Origin: Phytophthora quininea
Taxonomy: Eukaryota; Oomycota; Peronosporomycetes; Peronosporales; Peronosporaceae
DNA length: 64,000 bases
Direction of reading: 5' to 3'
Assembly: GCA_011947345.1 (NCBI GenBank)
Contig: JAAVTG010000109.1
Span: forward strand, 1-64,000
This document shows positions 54,822-64,000 of the stretch, in pieces. The notes under the pieces were generated by a model. It was not told the DNA's origin. It saw only the letters and a program-made list of their open reading frames with translations, and did not search any database. Position numbers and translations under genes: made by a program. Every line of letters starts with the position of its first letter. Position 1 is the first letter of the stretch.

Positions 54822-55498
54822 TGTTCCGGGTCGGCGTGTACTGCGCGACCCTGGGACGGCAACCGCTCCGTTCCGCCTGTTGGCTCCGTTCCGCCCGTTG
54901 GCTACACTCTACGTGAGTCTGAGTACCGCGAGCGACAGGGCGAGGCAGTCATCCAAGAAGGAGTTTGGCGAGAGTAGGCCAAGCCGCGGGCGAGCGCGCC
55001 AGCTCGCCTCGCACCATCTTCGACTCAGGCCCAAGACGACCAAGTGGAGGGCAAGTCGGGGATGCGGAGGACGGGTGTCAGGCGTGGCGTGGCACGCTGA
55101 AGGCTCTAGGTGAGGAGGGCGGTCGATCCAAAGGACAGATGTCATGCTGGGGCGCGTGCTCGTGAAGAAGGACGGGTGGGCGCGTGGAGAAGCCAGCGCT
55201 GGCGGCCGCGCCGGACGGTGAAGCTAACAGAACTCGTTTTGCGTCGTAGGTCCCCAGCCTAGTGAGCAGCAAGAGTCAGCGACAGCAGCGAGAGCCGCTA
55301 AGACAACAAGTAGCGTTTGCGTTTACTTTCCGTCCCTCGTCTACCGTTCCGTTCTACACCAGCGCGCGGCCAAGGCTCTGCACACTCCGTTCCATACCAG
55401 AGGTACTCGATCCTGACTGTTAAGGTCTTCTGTCCCGGCCGGTGGTTGAGCCCTAGCCAAGCTCGCGGTGGCCCAACCGTCATCCCCACCACGGGACA
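54822..55498 (+). repeat. 3' LTR of P (complete, 677 bp)
   Basis: Starts TGTTCCGGG after the purine tract and ends CCACGGGACA. Same length as the LTRs at 41899 and 59621. The first base pair step TGTTCC instead of TGTCCC is shared with M' LTR (ending GGAACA at 60297). Confidence 0.9.
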
Positions 55499-56084
55499 GA
55501 TGACTGCCTCGCCCTGTCGCTCGCGGTACTCAGACTCACGCAGAGTGTAGCCAACGGGCGGAACGGAGCCAACAGGCGGAACGGAGCGGTTGCCGTCCCA
55601 GGGTCGCGCAGTACACGCCGACCCGGAACATCCTCCCCGACCACCGCGAGGCGTCCTCGACGAGCCGCTTGCTTCTGCTCGGTCTCGATAATGTGATCGC
55701 CTATTAAAGTGTTGAGTTCTGTGCTGGTACCATCGGGACGACGCGGCAGCTTGGCGAGAATTCCACGCAGTCCGTCCTGACGAACTTCCTCTTCATACTG
55801 GCGGCCACCCTCGAGGTCAACGGTAGTCGGTTGCACACTGTTCCTTTGCCGAGCTGTCTCAACCGTCCTCGCGATCTTGCGTTCGCGAGCCAATTGAACT
55901 CACGCTGCTTGAGTGTCCTCAGGCCTTGACGAGCTACTTCGGCTGCTCCAACCTTGGGCACCTTGTCTAGTTCGTTGTAGGCACGCTTGAGGTGTTCACA
56001 CAGGCCAAGCGCCACTATGCCAACTATACACGTCCAGCACCAGCTCGTAGATAGTAGCCAGTAGTCTAACCCGACGGGGCCTGG
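55499..56084 (-). mobile_element. remnant of element M: LTR start plus 3' internal end
   Basis: 55499-55630 is the reverse complement of LTR positions 1-132(+4). 55631-56084 is the reverse complement of the internal region just before the 3' LTR, including the end of ORF-T (to about GLCEHLKRAYNELDK). It is cut at 56084 by the LTR2 element. Confidence 0.85.
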
Positions 56085-57560
56085 TGTGGCGCTGCGAATT
56101 CAGGGAAAGTTGTCCGAGGCGTGTGTGGCCAGACGAAGTAGCAGCGTGGTGATCCCTGGGGGATAACTTCTTCCAGGCAGCGTACCGAGCCCGCGTCAGA
56201 GGGTGTCTTGACCGGTCGACTTGAACCTTGTAGTCTTGGGCACTAGACTACTCAACCAATAAAGTTATACACTACACAAACTCTCTTTGTCCTCTGTTCT
56301 TTGGGAGGCCCAGGACTCGGGCCTTAAAGTGTCTCTTTGTTTAACTCCTAGCCCAGACCCAAGGCTAGCACGCGCACCAGTCCCCGAGAGGACAGCAACC
56401 CACACCATATCGGCTTTTCAGCCCAGAACACTATGCAAGTCACTCTTAGGAAGCAAAGCTCCCCGAAATATAGTGCGCCACCTACCCCACCGGGGCCTGG
56501 CAGCACGTAGATATGGAGTAAGGCTACCAGCAGTCGAACGCCTCTTGCACCCGCCTCTTTGACCTTAGGATAACTTGGCGGACGTGGAGCCGCTTCCGCC
56601 GGGCCAATCTTCAGGCTTGCCACTTAGAAGGTAAAACGAACTCTGTTTGGTTAAAGATCTCATGCAAACTAAAGGTACTCCTGGCATGAATCCAGTGCGC
56701 ATCCTCGTGCAGTTGCCAAATCAGGGGATCGTGCTTGAACAGTCGGTTCCAAAGATACCATGGAAAATCCCCAGATTGACTGGGATTTCCCAGATTATGG
56801 GAGCTTGCCACCATCCTGAGACTTATGGGGCTCTATTCTGGGGGAACGCTGCAAGCGGCCGCCAGGAGCATGTTTCTCAGATTAACTCAGAATCTGTATG
56901 GTCCTTGACCGGCGGCGCTCGGTCCATGGCTTAGCTTGCTTCGCTTGGAGCCCGTTCACATCATTACTCCACAGCGCCCAATCCCCTGTCCCCTGCTGGA
57001 CAGGCAGTGAGAGTTCTCTCCACGCTCTCGGATACTGTCGCGCAACTTGGTGCGCGTTACCATCCATCTACAATCCACCAGACTTTACGGGAACATCGTG
57101 TCAACCGCCCCTTGGTCGCCATGCATCACAGAGGTAAGCACCGAGTTGATACATAGCCACCAACTGACAGTTCCAGACCTGACTGTCTGGGGCGAGTGCT
57201 CGACACCCGTCACAAGTCAGCGCACAAGGCTTCTCGCCATTTCGAAAAACTTCAATCCAAGACAACAACTCAAGTGTCCAAGACCATGGCATCAACTTCG
57301 GCCGCAGTGTCCGCATCCCAAGGGGTGCCATCCTCCACTGCAGCCGGTTCTCCATCCGCTGCGTCAGCAAGCACTGCTAGCGCCAGCGCAACTCAGACTC
57401 CGGTGTCTGATTCCGGGCCGTCGGCTTCTAGGGCGCCAACTTCCCAAGCGACGCAGACTTCGCAAGCGTCGCAGATTCTTCGAGCGTCGCCGATGCTGCA
57501 GACTCCGGGCACGTTCCGGGCCTCGATCGCCATCATTCCAGCAGCGCGTCACACCTCAGC
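56085..57560 (+). mobile_element. LTR2 retrotransposon, 5' end only (LTR plus gag start)
   Basis: 56085-57094 matches the solo LTR at 8911-9921. After it, an unmatched leader leads to ATG 57286 (MASTSAAVSASQGVPSST), a Ser/Ala/Thr-rich gag-like N-terminus that breaks off at about 57560, where START-gene DNA begins. The frame runs on into the antisense of the START copy, making a chance fusion. No RT or integrase remains, so the superfamily is unknown. Confidence 0.7.
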
Positions 57561-58260
57561 GTCCCAGATAGCGCACCACCATGGCCGGCAGGTTGCCGCC
57601 GAGGTCCATGTGGGCGATCACGCTCATCTCGCACATGTCCGGGTTGGTCGGGTGGGGCACCACCACGTAGCCGCTGATGAGGATCGTGGCGCGCACGAAG
57701 CCCTTGCGCTCGGGCACGAACTCGACCGAGCGCGTGGCGATGAGCTTGCGGCCGTCGGGCAGCTCGCGGTACGTCGAGACGATCGAGAAGTCTCTGGCGG
57801 TGGTGAACATGACGGGCTTGGCGCTGACCTGGCGCACCTCGGAGAATGCGCTGAGCTTCTCCAGGGGCTTGACCTCGCGCGTCATGTCGTCGAACTTGGG
57901 CACCATGTTGCAGTCCATGAGGACGCGCGCGGCCTTGCCGGCGCTCACGTGCAGCGTGCCCGTGGTCTTCATGGTGTACCACTCGGAGCCCTGCACCTCG
58001 CCGTAGACGACCTGGATGCCCTTGTTGCACGGGCCCTCGCGCCAGCCGTTGGGCAGCACGTCCAGCCCGTCGAAGCGCGTCAGCAGCTTGTGCATCGAGT
58101 CGTCCTCGAACTCCTGCAGGTGGCTGCGCACGGCCGCGATAGGCGCCGGGATGGAGAAGCTCATGGCCTCGGACACGGGCGTCTCGGCGGCGTCGGGCGC
58201 GCTGTGCTTGGTCTGGGCGGCCACGCCGCGAGTGAGTTCCACGCTGCTTTCGAACACCAT
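57561..58260 (-). pseudogene. START-domain protein, second copy, C-terminus lost
   Basis: Same ATG (58260-58258) and sequence as 39782-40540, identical as far as I can read up to MVVRYLG. The last 20 or so residues (SAPIKLVEKIHEITLAQA) are replaced by LTR2 sequence. The C-terminal helix normally caps the lipid cavity, so function is doubtful. Confidence 0.85.
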
Positions 58261-59620
58261 GGTGTGTGGCGGTGGCGGTGGTGGTGGTGGTGATGGATGT
58301 GTCTGAGAGGAGGCAAGTTGGAGAATGAAGGAGCGAGACCCGCTGGCAGCCTGGGCTTTGCCTTGAGGCCAGCGGGCCGTTCTATATCGGCTATGGGACT
58401 GCGCTGCGATACGGCGCCAAGGGACGTAATATTGCGATGCGAATCTGGGCGAGCCGAAACTGCGGCGGCGAGCGGTGGCGTTCATGCGAGCGCAGTGGGT
58501 GCTGAGGCGGTGCCGAGCACTGCTGTCATGGCAAGTGTCAAGAGCGCGGGGCTGGCTGGCAGCGTGTGGCAAGACTTGTTTGTTTTTAATAGAAAAACGT
58601 GGCAACTGGTTTAACGAAAAAGAGGTGCAGTGCAGACATTCGACTTGTTCTCGCTCGCGGGGATGAAAGGCATGCGGAGCATTTTGCCAGACAACTGGCG
58701 CGCATGAGGCCGGCAAGGAGCTTCGTGCCCGGTGCCCTCTTTATCTTGCCACAGATGTATTTTTATCCCAGTCGTGTTGTATGATGGCTGGCCTGTGCAG
58801 ATTACGTCGCATTCACCCCTCCTAATGCATCACGCCAGAAATAAAGTATGCGATGGCTGGGTATGCATTCGAGGAGAGGTAATGCACGGCGGATTATGCA
58901 GCGACCTTTTAACCTAGGAATTAGCACTTGATAATTAACGGCCGATCAATCGCTTGCGGCCCAGTCCACCTCGCATGCCTGCTGTTCGGCGTTTGGACAG
59001 TCGTTGCGTGTCGCGCTGGGCCTCTACCCTACCCGGCTCCATCGTTACCGCGACTGGGTCGCAGACGTGGTGTGCAACCGCTGCTGTCAGTCGCGCAAGG
59101 GGAGGTGCGAGCAAAAGCCGACAAGAGAATGAAAAATAGGGCGGCTGCTATTAATAAATACGGTTGGGCCCCTGGACCGATTTGTAGTTTGAAGAACATC
59201 GCCTGCGACAGCAGGACGAAGCATCCGATCCGAGCAGGACAGCCATGGCAAACAGCAACACGCGATGATGGCCACGAGCTTTTCCGGCGGCAACCTTCTT
59301 TAACCTAGGAATTAGCGCGCGCAACCTACACTCTCTGTGGTGATGGCGCGAGCAGACGTTACCTAACACGGTGATTGTGCGCTCAAGATAGCCTGCTTCA
59401 ACGTCAGCAGCAAGTCCGCGCGCGCACCATGATGTGAATTTGCAAGAAGACTGCTGCTAACAGACATCTCCACGACGGTCCTGCCGTTCTTGCGGGGCCA
59501 CTGCGAGCGCGACGAAGAGCACGACCATATCTGAGACGCTTTCTATCGCCATGCCCATCCCCCTTTATGTCGCTATGATGATGCACACAGATTGCGCGCA
59601 GATCGAAGAGTTGCACCTGC
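57561..59620. repeat. segmental duplication of START gene and upstream DNA
   Basis: Matches 39841-41898 nearly base for base and continues into the same LTR insertion (59621), so the unit contained START, spacer and element M. Left breakpoint at GTCCCAG (39841/57561). Confidence 0.92.
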
Positions 59621-60297
59621 TGTCCCGGGGTGGGGATGACGGTTGAGCCGCCGCGAGCTTGGCTAGGCCTCAACCACCGGCCGGGACAGAAGACCTTGAC
59701 AGTCAGGATCGAGTACCTCTGGTGTGGGACGGAGTGTGCAGCGCCTTGGCCTCGCGCTGATGTAGAACGGAACGGTAGACGAGGGACGGAAAGTAAACGC
59801 AAACGCTACTTGTTGTCTTAGCGGCTCTCGCTGCTGTCGCTGACTCTTGCTGCTCACTAGGCTGGGGACCTACGACGCAAAACGAGTTCTGTTAGCTTCA
59901 CCGTCCGGCGCGGCCGCCAGCGCTGGCTTCTCCACGCGCCCACCCGTCCTTCATCACGAGCACGCGCCCCAGCATGACATCTGTCCTTTGGATCGACCGC
60001 CCTCCTCACCTAGAGCCTTCAGCGTGCCACGCCACGCCTGACACCCGTCCTCCGCATCCCCGACTTGCCCTCCACTTGGTCGTCTTGGGCCTGAGTCGAA
60101 GATGGTGCGAGGCGAGCTGGCGCGCTCGCCCGCGGCTTGGCCTACTCTCGCCAAACTCCTTCTTGGATGACTGCCTCGCCCTGTCGCTCGCGGTACTCAG
60201 ACTCACGTAGAGTGTAGCCAACGGGCGGAACGGAGCCAACAGGCGGAACGGAGCGGTTGCCGTCCCAGGGTCGCGCAGTACACGCCGACCCGGAACA
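59621..60297 (-). repeat. LTR of element M' (3' LTR, minus orientation)
   Basis: 677 bp, TGTCCCGGGG...CCGGAACA in plus reading; flanked left by GCACCTGC exactly as the LTR at 41899. Purine tract complement TCCTCCCGACC follows at 60298. Confidence 0.9.
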
Positions 60298-60370
60298 TCC
60301 TCCCGACCCACCGCGAGGCGTCCTCGACGAGCCGCTTGCTTCTGCTCGGTCTCGATAATGTGATCGCCTA

Positions 60371-61357
60371 TTAAAGTGTTGAGTTCTGTGCTGGTACCAT
60401 CGGGACGACGCGGCAGCTTGGCGAGAATTCCACGCAGTCCGTCCTGACGAACTTCCTCTTCATACTGGCGGCCACCCTCGAGGTCAACGGTAGTCGGTTG
60501 CACACTGTTCCTTTGCCGAGCTGTCTCAACCGTCCTCGCGATCTTGCGTTCGCGAGCCAATTGAACTCACGCTGCTTGAGTGTCCTCAGGCCTTGACGAG
60601 CTACTTCGGCTGCTCCAACCTTGGGCACCTTGTCTAGTTCGTTGTAGGCACGCTTGAGGTGTTCACACAGGCCAAGCGCCACTATGCCAACTATACACGT
60701 CCAGCACCAACTTGTAGATAGTAGCCAGTAGTCTAACCCGGCGAGGCCTAGCAGCACGACGGCCACCCCACCCCAACCACAGCAGACATATTCCAACCCG
60801 CAGTAGCATGCTAACGGAAGGAACACAGCCAGACCTACGAGGACTTGGACCGTAACAGCCAGCCACACGAACAGGTCGGATAGTCGTCGAGCCGCAGCAC
60901 CACACATACAGAAGTGGTCTGCAACCCCGCATGCACCGTTCCAACCACGCTCAGACGTGTTCGGCATGAATGTGCACAGAGAATACTGCATAGACAGAAA
61001 CCACAGGCTGCAGGCGGTACCAAATTCGCCATAGTACTCGCGTTGCTCGTCTAGTACCTCGATAGGAGCCAGGAAGGCGGCTTCCAGGAGAGACCATGCG
61101 TATGCACGGCCGTCGAAGTCGTTCACGGCTGGGCTCTTCACGATCTCCAAGAATCGCTCAGCGCACGCTTGCCCCAGCGAGAGACCATCCGCTGACCAAT
61201 TGAACGCTATCCAAAAGCACCGTTTCATCACATCACGGATCGGTCCGATGATAACCCAGAACAAAAGGAAGATGGTGGACCAAGCTAGACGGTCCCACCA
61301 CAGCACGCTGTCCGCAACCAGCCAGTTCCACGCGGCGTACACCCACTCGCTCCACAT
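60371..61357 (-). CDS. ORF-T of element M'
   Basis: Same protein as 53758-54747 with one residue fewer (deletion of Ala in FCMACG). The frame is intact from ATG 61357-61355 to TAA 60373-60371, 328 residues. Two independent open copies support it as a real gene of the element family. Confidence 0.72.
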   Translation of the reverse strand: MWSEWVYAAWNWLVADSVLWWDRLAWSTIFLLFWVIIGPIRDVMKRCFWIAFNWSADGLSLGQACAERFLEIVKSPAVNDFDGRAYAWSLLEAAFLAPIEVLDEQREYYGEFGTACSLWFLSMQYSLCTFMPNTSERGWNGACGVADHFCMCGAAARRLSDLFVWLAVTVQVLVGLAVFLPLACYCGLEYVCCGWGGVAVVLLGLAGLDYWLLSTSWCWTCIVGIVALGLCEHLKRAYNELDKVPKVGAAEVARQGLRTLKQREFNWLANARSRGRLRQLGKGTVCNRLPLTSRVAASMKRKFVRTDCVEFSPSCRVVPMVPAQNSTL

Positions 61358-61655
61358 GAGTCTCCCGTTCACCGTCCACCGCCAAATCGGAAATGAGGAC
61401 GCGGTACGCCTCCACCAACGGCATGGTCCGTTCACATCAAAGCGTCCTACCCAAGGCGTGAGATTGGTCCGTTCACGTCACTTCGGGGCTGGATTTCCTA
61501 CTTCAATGGGTGAGTTCCTTTCGCAGTACACGCCAGGTTTCTTCCGTAGTCAGCTCCAATCATTCCGTACCTCTTCACAGTAACCTCGGCACAGACTGCC
61601 AAAGTGCCATTTCGCAAAGAGAAACCTCCAGCGGAAGCCGTTCTTCACCGTCAAG

Positions 61656-63333
61656 ATGGCCAAGTCGCCTTCTACGTTACCCACCAAGACGCCCGCCGAG
61701 CTCCTCGCGGAACTCCAGGCGAGTCTCGCTGCCGGCACGCAGCAGCAAAGTCCTGCAGAGGCGCAAGCCGAGCTGTGGACCAAGCTCCGCCCCATTCTCG
61801 GCGTCAACGACGGCTCCACAGGTTTGGACGCCATCGGCGCCATCATCGAGGATATCGTCGCCGGACGACCTCCGCGTCCGCTGCTCGACTTCGTCATCCT
61901 CGCTCCAGCGCCTCAGAACCAGCGACTTGCACTCGAATTCGTCAAGAAGGCCACAAGTAAGGCCAAGCTGAAGGTCAACACCAAGTCGGCCACGAAAGCC
62001 ACTGGATCCAAGCGTCCTCCACGTTCACAGTCCACTGCTGCACCGGTCACCAAGAAAGCCAAGACGTCGCCACCTTCAAGTTGCTCCTCGCCGGGACGGT
62101 TGTCGAATGCGTTGGCAGCAGCGTTCATCGACCCAGATGCCCCGAAGGAACTTCTCGGCGACCTGGACGGCATCTTCAGCATGGCCAAGGAGCAGAAGAA
62201 GAAACCGTACCAACTGGCGTATCCGTGGAGTGGTCGTCGCCTTTGGTATGCTCCGTCCGACTATCCCGCCGTCTACCGCGCTCATTATCGCTTCTGGATG
62301 ATCTATCGTCCGGTCTTCTGGGAGTGGGCGGTCAATGCTCCGTTACGCGCCGAGAGCGCCTACAGTGCTCGTCGAAAGCGTAAGATGAACGATATCCGAG
62401 CCCGTGCTCTCTTCCTCAGCGTTTGTATTGAGACGTGGGGCTGGTACGCTTTCCTGGGAAGGTTCGAGCGCACTGGAGTCCATGATCGAGTGTTCTGGAT
62501 GGGTGGTCAGCCAGGGAGAATTCCATGGACGCGAAGACCACTCAGGGCAGCAACGGTCCCTCCATCCTTGGTCTCGGCAAGCTCTTCACGAAGGACAAGG
62601 CCGCCTACTCTCAAGTCATTGACTGTGCCCTGGATCCGGAACGGATCGATGACGACGGCTACCAGGTCATCCCTTCCATGCTGGCCCTTACCGACGCCCT
62701 GGACCCTCGCCGCAAGTCCCAAGGTAGCCGTCTTTCCGACAAGGCCCTGGCGCGAGTTTACAGGGACATCAAGTCCAAGCGCAGTCATCAGCCTCACTGG
62801 AAGAAGGGAGGGGACCCGGCTGCGTGGAAGGCCCTGAAGCGCAGCAAGCGCATCCGTTTGCTGGCGGAACAGTTGGGTGGTCAGCTTCGTGACAAGTGCT
62901 ACGATCCCCCGGTCGCGGAGGAGTATCACGCCACCAAAGACTCAGGGGTCGACTATTCCGACGACGAGGACGACGAGTCCCACGTCTTCACCTCCCTGCC
63001 CCCGGATGGGCTCCACGACGGCGAGCTCATAGAGGAGGAGCCGGAGACCACAGCAGTGACCAAAACCACCGTCATTGAGCGTTCAGTCGAAGTCGCGGAG
63101 GCCTTGCCCACAAAAATGCTCCCGAGGCCAAGGAAGTCGCCCCAAGCGAGGATGGAGCCAAGGATGGTGAACCGTCCGATGAAGAGGAAGAAGACGACGA
63201 GAGACGCAGCAGCGAAGACGAAGCCAACGACGACGATGATGAAAATGAAGAGGAGGAGGAGGTCGACGACGTCGCTGAAGACAGCAAGCCCGCTCCCAAG
63301 CGATCCTCCAAGCGTTCCAAGTCGTCGAAGTAA
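61656..63333 (+). CDS. ORF-A of element M' (frame breaks)
   Basis: Starts MAKSPSTLPTK at 61656. Intact to about 62515, where a G run is one short of P (GGG against GGGG). It then resumes and carries SDDEDDESHVFTSLPP (acidic), which in P is frame-shifted by shorter homopolymers. An A run at about 63112-63116 is one short of the frame leading to the acidic and basic tail and TAA 63331-63333. The upstream residues seen in P before MAKSP are not kept in frame here, which fixes the start. Confidence 0.7.
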
Positions 63334-63612
63334 GTCCCCGAGTTGCTTCTCTTCATTCCGTTCCACATGCAGCGTTCCCTCCGTTTCAATTTTGACACGT
63401 AAGCTCCATGCTTAATCAATTCATTTTCCGTTCTTCTTCACAGGAGCGTTGTTTTCATAAAGTTCCTTTCCGTTCTTGGCCACACGTGGTCAAGAGGGAA
63501 GTCATCACGCAAATAAAATTCAAAGTAAAAAGTCAAACGCAAATTCAGTGTCGCTGAACCACCATCACTAATCCGTTCAACGCACGCTTTCCAACAGACC
63601 ACTGACTATATT

Positions 63613-64000
63613 TCACCTCCGCAGTCCGTTCCACCCACATACCTCCTGGAAGAGGAGCTCGTAATCGTCGACATCGGCGTTCGCCTCTGTCAATCGAGCG
63701 TTCCTTCTCATTTCTGGGGCTCCAGCTTCTGCCAAACGCTTATCGTCGAAGGCATTAACCAAATGTGCGATGGGATCCAGCTCACTTCGAGCTAACCAGA
63801 TCGTACTGTAGTCGGCCAGTAAAGCGAGGTACTGCAGCTCGCGCTTGTACTTCCGTCTCCCCACAATTTCCACTACGGGCTCGCTAACGCCGGTCACCAC
63901 CACTTCCTCGCCGCCAATGACACGACGCTCGGCAAAGCTGGTTTCAGGAAGATCTTCCTCTTGCAGTTGCCCTTCGTCATGAGACACATCAACTTCCAGC
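63613..64000 (-). CDS. pol tail (chromodomain-like) of M', partial
   Basis: Open from the window edge to a TGA at 63613. It matches 51100-51490 of P: SHDEGQLQEEDLPETSFAE, then YKRELQYLALLADYSTIW. At the codon where P has TAG (51469) this copy has CAG and reads a further eleven residues. Confidence 0.75.
   Translation of the reverse strand, partial: LEVDVSHDEGQLQEEDLPETSFAERRVIGGEEVVVTGVSEPVVEIVGRRKYKRELQYLALLADYSTIWLARSELDPIAHLVNAFDDKRLAEAGAPEMRRNARLTEANADVDDYELLFQEVCGWNGLRR

Larger units (their letters stand above)
42576..55498 (+). mobile_element. Gypsy LTR retrotransposon P (12.9 kb) with two extra genes
   Basis: Order: 5' LTR fragment (42576-43119), primer-site candidate, gag with three zinc knuckles, pol (protease, reverse transcriptase, RNase H, integrase), chromodomain-like tail, an antisense gene, a sense membrane-protein gene, purine tract, complete 3' LTR (54822-55498). 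Protease-RT-RNase H-integrase order makes it Ty3/Gypsy (Metaviridae-type). It lies inside the LTR of element M: CATC (42576-42579) and GATG (55499-55502) are the two copies of the 4-bp target duplication, now in inverted relation. Confidence 0.9.
60298..64000 (-). mobile_element. Gypsy element M', 3' part (runs off window)
   Basis: Reverse-oriented copy of 51100-54821: ORF-T, divergent spacer, ORF-A (plus here), pol tail. The remaining pol and gag lie beyond 64000. It provides the comparison that shows which differences in P are homopolymer losses or stops. Confidence 0.9.

Noticed and set aside
57196..58293. Long fusion frame of LTR2 gag with START antisense
   Set aside because: The second part is antisense to a conserved gene; the fusion is a by-product of the junction at 57561.
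1..64000. CRISPR arrays, tRNA or rRNA genes, RXLR or Crinkler effectors
   Set aside because: No regularly spaced repeats, no cloverleaf-like sequences, and no signal peptide followed by RXLR or LFLAK motif were noticed.

Overview
The window reads as nuclear DNA of an oomycete, most likely Phytophthora or a close downy-mildew relative. The grounds are the gene families together: bZIP proteins with an altered basic region, a SURF2 homologue, mitochondrial-type biotin synthase, short sparse introns (59, 86 and about 134 bp), compact GC-rich genes, and a heavy load of Gypsy, MULE and piggyBac elements. No bacterial operon, CRISPR array, rRNA or tRNA gene was seen. Species was not determined.

Layout. 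1-4.5 kb is a normal gene block: the N-terminal part of a bZIP gene (minus), an LST8-type WD40 gene (plus) and an AAAP amino-acid transporter (minus). 4.5-12.5 kb is gene-poor, with a solo LTR at 8911-9921 and decayed coding remnants. 12.5-32 kb is a plasma-membrane-type Ca2+-ATPase pseudogene split in two (12523-14924 and 31112-31970) by a 16.2 kb insertion. The insertion carries second copies of three bZIP genes (called A, B and C here) around a 12 kb transposon island. That island holds a MULE with a Ulp1-like protease end, an oxygenase/zinc-finger remnant, and a second MULE cut at TTAA by a piggyBac element whose catalytic core is deleted. 33-40.5 kb is again gene-rich: biotin synthase, SURF2, the undisrupted A-B-C bZIP cluster and a START-domain gene. 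41.9 kb to the end is a nest of Gypsy elements. Element P (plus, 42576-55498) lies inside the LTR of an opposite-facing element M. The START-M segment is duplicated, so a truncated START copy (57561-58260) and a second minus element, M' (59621 to beyond the window), follow.

Most notable points. (1) The insert in the Ca2+-ATPase gene is a circular permutation of the bZIP cluster: its two ends are neighbouring bases in the intact cluster. (2) The Gypsy family carries two extra genes after pol, one antisense (about 559 aa, basic and acidic, no family recognised) and one sense (about 330 aa, multi-pass membrane, Trp/Cys-rich); both are present in two copies of the element. (3) Palindromic LTRs record an insertion with a 4-bp CATC duplication followed by a flip of a 132-bp segment. 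(4) Nearly every frameshift in otherwise good genes is a missing base in a homopolymer, so many breaks may be assembly errors rather than mutations. Coordinates of broken genes are given as one span across such sites.

How the genes work together: A and B are divergent around a shared inverted-repeat region and C follows B in the same direction, so the cluster looks like one co-evolving regulator family. The other host genes (TOR signalling, amino-acid uptake, biotin synthesis, ribosome-related SURF2, lipid transfer) are unrelated housekeeping neighbours.
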